A stretch of 64,000 bases of DNA from CAZRWD01 sp964603785. GTDB taxonomy: Bacteria; Fermentibacterota; Fermentibacteria; Fermentibacterales; Fermentibacteraceae. The notes under the pieces were generated by a model, which saw nothing but the letters and a program-made list of their open reading frames with translations, was not told where the DNA came from and searched no databases. The stretch covers positions 62,001-126,000 of the forward strand of contig CAZRWD010000006.1 in NCBI GenBank assembly GCA_964603785.1. The letters run 5' to 3'. Shown piece after piece: positions 61,591 to 64,000 of this stretch (within the stretch, counting starts at the first letter, position 1; each line of letters opens with the position of its first letter). A program made the position numbers and the translations under genes.

Positions 61591-61677
61591 GTGCGGATCC
61601 CTGGAACCCGTTCTGCAGATGGTTGTCCTGCATAGAGATGGTGATCGAATTTCAACGATTTCAAACCCGAAGGGGTC
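61591..61677 (+). repeat. Intergenic direct repeat, copy B (right of the dehydratase operon)
   Basis: Second copy, same orientation as copy A, with the 29-bp identical core at 61649-61677. Weaker likeness extends left to about 61557, with a ~30-bp deletion relative to copy A. The comM promoter starts 7 bp after the core. The two copies flank the whole five-gene operon and its promoter. Confidence 0.85.
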
Positions 61678-61683
61678 CGAGGC

Positions 61684-61712
61684 TTGCAGGTCGCGGGTTT
61701 CACGGCTACACT
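61684..61712 (+). promoter_or_regulatory. Promoter of comM
   Basis: TTGCAG, a 17-bp spacer and TACACT (the same -10 as the HU promoter), 21 bp before the comM ATG. It starts 7 bp after the repeat core, so repeat copy B does not disrupt it. Confidence 0.6.
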
Positions 61713-61733
61713 GGATGGAGGGAGGTGCGCCAC

Positions 61734-63272
61734 ATGCATTCCAGGACATACAGCCTCGGGCTCAGCGGTCTCGAGTCGTTCCCGGTCGAGGTCGAGGTCG
61801 ACATGGCCCGGGGGCTCCCGACCTTCACCCTCGTGGGGCTCCCGGACAGCTCGGTCAGGGAGGCCAGGGAGCGCGTCCTGTCGGCCCTGGGGAACCTCGG
61901 GGGGCTGCCCGCGAAGAAGACCACGGTCAACCTGGCGCCGGCGGACAGGCGGAAGGAGGGCTCCGGCTTCGACCTCCCCATAGCGGCCGGCATCCTGGCG
62001 GCATCCGGAAGGGTCCCCGCCGGGAGGGTCTCCCGCTTCGTGATGGTGGGCGAGCTCTCGCTGGACGGCGCGATACGCCACGTACGGGGGATGCTGCCCA
62101 TGGCCTGGGGCGCCGGGGCCGTCGACTGCGACGCGCTAATCGTCCCTGCCGCCTGCGCCCGTGAGGCCGTTCTGGCGCAGGGAAGGCCCGTGCTCGCCGC
62201 ATCGAGCCTCGCCGAGGTCGCCGCCTTCCTGTCCGGCGAGGTGCAGCTGCCGCAGATCGATGCGTCCGCTCCCGAAGCTGCGGTCCCCGCGGTCCGGGAG
62301 AGCGACATGGCCGACGTCCGGGGGCAGGCCCTGGCCAGGCGGGCGCTCGAAGTCGCCGCCGCCGGCGGGCACAACATCCTGATGATCGGTCCACCCGGCT
62401 CGGGCAAGACCATGCTGGCCAGAAGGCTCCCCGGGATACTCCCGGAGCTCTCCCCGGAGGAGGCTCTGGAGACCACGCGCATCCACAGCGTCGCCGGCCT
62501 CCTCCCGGAGGGCGGGGGCCTCATCCGCGAGCGCCCCTTCCGCTCGCCCCACCACACGGTCTCGGATGCGGGCCTCATAGGCGGGGGGGCTCACCCGAGG
62601 CCCGGAGAGGCCAGCCTTGCCCACAACGGGGTCCTCTTCCTCGACGAGCTGCCGGAGTTCGGGAGGAACGTGCTCGAAGTGCTGAGACAGCCCATGGAGG
62701 ACGGGGTGGTGACCATCTCGCGAGCGGTCGGCTCGATCACCTTCCCCGCCCGGTTCATGCTCGCCGCCGCCATGAACCCCTGTCCCTGCGGCTTCCTCAC
62801 CGATCCGGCGAAGGCCTGCTCATGCACCGGTCCCCAGATCCAGGGTTACCTCAGACGCATCTCCGGCCCTCTCCTCGACAGGATAGACATCCATATCGAG
62901 GTCGCCGCCGTGCGCTACCGCGACATGTCGGGCGAGACCCCCCCGGGGGAGGGTTCGGCGGCCGTGGCGTCGAGGGTTGCCCGGGCGAGGAGGATCCAGC
63001 TCGAGAGGTTCTCCGGGAGCCCCAGCGTCTACTGCAACGCCGGAATGGGCCCCGCCCTGTCGCGGAGCGTCTGCCGCCTCTCCGGCGAGAGCTCCCTCTT
63101 CCTCGGGAGCGCGGTCGAGCGCTTCGGCTTCTCCGCCCGCGCCCACGACCGGATCCTCCGGCTGGCCAGGACCATCGCCGATCTCGACGGATCGGATGGA
63201 ATAGAGTGCGGCCACCTGGCCGAGGCCGTGCAGTACCGCGCCCTGGACAGGGATTACTGGCAGCACGCCTGA
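61734..63272 (+). CDS. comM: ComM/YifB-family AAA+ ATPase (Mg chelatase-like)
   Basis: 512 residues, full length. The N-terminal domain ('LVGLPDSSVREARERVLSALG', 'VNLAPADRRKEGSGFDLPIA') and AAA+ core with P-loop 'GPPGSGKTMLARR', Walker B 'GVLFLDELPEF', and the zinc-like Cys loop 'MNPCPCGFL...CSC' are typical. ComM is a branch-migration helicase aiding natural transformation. ATG with GGGAGGTG upstream. It is monocistronic or co-transcribed with yggS (21-bp gap). Confidence 0.95.
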   Translation: MHSRTYSLGLSGLESFPVEVEVDMARGLPTFTLVGLPDSSVREARERVLSALGNLGGLPAKKTTVNLAPADRRKEGSGFDLPIAAGILAASGRVPAGRVSRFVMVGELSLDGAIRHVRGMLPMAWGAGAVDCDALIVPAACAREAVLAQGRPVLAASSLAEVAAFLSGEVQLPQIDASAPEAAVPAVRESDMADVRGQALARRALEVAAAGGHNILMIGPPGSGKTMLARRLPGILPELSPEEALETTRIHSVAGLLPEGGGLIRERPFRSPHHTVSDAGLIGGGAHPRPGEASLAHNGVLFLDELPEFGRNVLEVLRQPMEDGVVTISRAVGSITFPARFMLAAAMNPCPCGFLTDPAKACSCTGPQIQGYLRRISGPLLDRIDIHIEVAAVRYRDMSGETPPGEGSAAVASRVARARRIQLERFSGSPSVYCNAGMGPALSRSVCRLSGESSLFLGSAVERFGFSARAHDRILRLARTIADLDGSDGIECGHLAEAVQYRALDRDYWQHA

Positions 63273-63293
63273 TCCGGAGGGTATGATCGTACG

Positions 63294-63986
63294 ATGGATC
63301 CCGCCCGACTGATAGGACAGAACCTGGACAGGGCCATGGACGTGATCCGGCGCGCGCTGGCATCCGCCGGGCGCACCGACTCCGTCTCCGTGATGGCAGT
63401 CACCAAGAACCACCCAGCGGAGACCGTCCGGTGCGTCATCTCCTCGGGCATCGGCCTGATCGGCGAGAACAGGGTCACGGAGGGGGGCAGGAAGATAGCC
63501 CTTCTCGGAAGGGATTCCGCCTGCTTCCACCTGATCGGTCCACTCCACCGCGGCGAGGTCAGACAGGCCTGCAGGGACTTCCATTCCATCGACTCGGTAG
63601 ACAGGCCGGTCATACTCGAGGCCCTCATCGCAAGGCAGGCACTCTCTCCAGTGCCTCCCGTGCTCCTGGAGGTCGACACCACCCCGGGGGAGGCCAAGCA
63701 CGGCTTCCGGCCGGAGGTGGCGCTGCTCTGCGACACGGTCTGCCGGGCGCGGGAACAGGGCCTGGAGGTGCGGGGTTTCCTGACCGTGGGCCCTCTGTCC
63801 GGCGGGGAGTCCGCCTCGCGGAGATCCTTCGGCCTGCTCCGGGAGATCCGCGACCGTGTGGCCGGGGAGTGCGGAGCGCCGCTTTGCGAGCTGAGCATGG
63901 GCATGAGCGACGACTACGGGTGCGCGGTCCTGGAGGGGGCCACCACCGTCAGACTGGGCAGATGCCTCCTCGGGCCGCGGCCGTAG
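63294..63986 (+). CDS. yggS: YggS/PROSC-family PLP-binding protein
   Basis: 230 residues, TIM-barrel PLP-homeostasis protein with no enzyme activity. PLP-binding Lys38 in AVTKNHP, 'GENRVTEGGRK', 'FHLIGPLHRGEV' and 'ELSMGMSDDYGCAVLEGATTVRLG' are all standard. It links in function with pdxS/pdxT at 8 kb. The ATG is 21 bp after comM. The last 14 bases of the window contain nothing recognisable. Confidence 0.93.
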   Translation: MDPARLIGQNLDRAMDVIRRALASAGRTDSVSVMAVTKNHPAETVRCVISSGIGLIGENRVTEGGRKIALLGRDSACFHLIGPLHRGEVRQACRDFHSIDSVDRPVILEALIARQALSPVPPVLLEVDTTPGEAKHGFRPEVALLCDTVCRAREQGLEVRGFLTVGPLSGGESASRRSFGLLREIRDRVAGECGAPLCELSMGMSDDYGCAVLEGATTVRLGRCLLGPRP

Positions 63987-64000
63987 TTGACTTGGAGGAT

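Larger units (their letters stand above)
61218..61733. other. 516-bp gap between the dehydratase operon and comM
   Basis: The only stretch over 300 bp without a long gene. From left to right it holds the structured leader RNA (61295-61353), a 10-codon leader ORF (61351-61383), the minus-strand operon promoter (61413-61441), about 115 bp in which I see nothing recognisable (61442-61556), repeat copy B with a weaker border region (about 61557-61677) and the comM promoter (61684-61712). Confidence 0.8.

Noticed and set aside
55762..61733. A transposon or integrative element with its own recombinase.
   Set aside because: No transposase, integrase, relaxase or terminal inverted repeats are visible; only the direct repeats support mobility.

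Overview
The window is about 64 kb of GC-rich, densely coding DNA from a bacterium. An outer membrane carrying lipopolysaccharide is implied by an LptD-type assembly protein, split ADP-heptose genes (hldA/hldB), a SurA-like chaperone, many lipoproteins and an LPS-core-type glycosyltransferase. Common GTG/TTG starts, overlapping stop/start junctions, CRTAC1/FG-GAP and AgmX-type proteins, TldD/TldE and 2-hydroxyacyl-CoA dehydratase-family genes fit an uncultured anaerobic lineage of the FCB type. The phylum cannot be fixed from sequence reading alone. I saw no tRNA, rRNA, transposase, integrase or CRISPR array.

Layout: 1-3.2 kb is an energy-transducing ExbD/ExbD/AgmX-TonB-like operon (+). 3.4-5.3 kb is groES-groEL (-). 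5.6-7.1 kb is histidine ammonia-lyase (+). 7.6-11.1 kb is an operon for PLP synthesis (pdxS, pdxT) with a DUF89 phosphatase, an FmdB zinc ribbon and a DUF6150 repeat protein. 11.1-15.2 kb holds sugar-modifying genes on both strands (DegT aminotransferase and two GT2 enzymes). 15.2-20.5 kb carries secreted proteins and lipoproteins. 20.6-26.7 kb is RseC-TldD-TldE plus a fused MFS/spermidine-synthase-like protein. 26.7-29.5 kb is a thioredoxin / thioredoxin reductase / disulfide oxidoreductase operon (-). 29.6-35.3 kb holds a phosphorylase-like protein and a surface-glycan group with a WbaP-type phosphoglycosyltransferase. 35.4-45 kb runs mainly on the minus strand: HU, a ferritin-like protein, LptD, a ROK kinase, an LpoA-like lipoprotein, PpiC, omega subunit, YbbR and DUF3467. 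44.9-51.2 kb (+) is hldA-hldB-GT39-nifU-rsmB-PASTA-rpe. 51.2-55.8 kb (+) is the conserved ffh-rpsP-khpA-rimM-trmD-rplS-rnhB-yraN cluster. 61.7-64 kb is comM and yggS.

The most unusual region is 55.8-61.7 kb. Five tightly packed minus-strand genes encode a methyltransferase with an atypical SAM motif, three 2-hydroxyacyl-CoA dehydratase/double-cubane-cluster family proteins and their HgdC/BadF-type ATP-dependent activator. The operon has its own candidate promoter, then a well-placed ribosome binding site, a 10-codon leader peptide and a nested stem-loop that starts at the leader stop codon. Two direct copies of an intergenic repeat with a perfect 29-bp core bracket the whole unit, so it looks like a self-contained cassette that could have been inserted or duplicated as a block.

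A second oddity is rsmB. Its N-terminal RNA-binding domain is clearly encoded but has no in-frame start, and the expected GTG coupled to the nifU stop lies one base out of frame.
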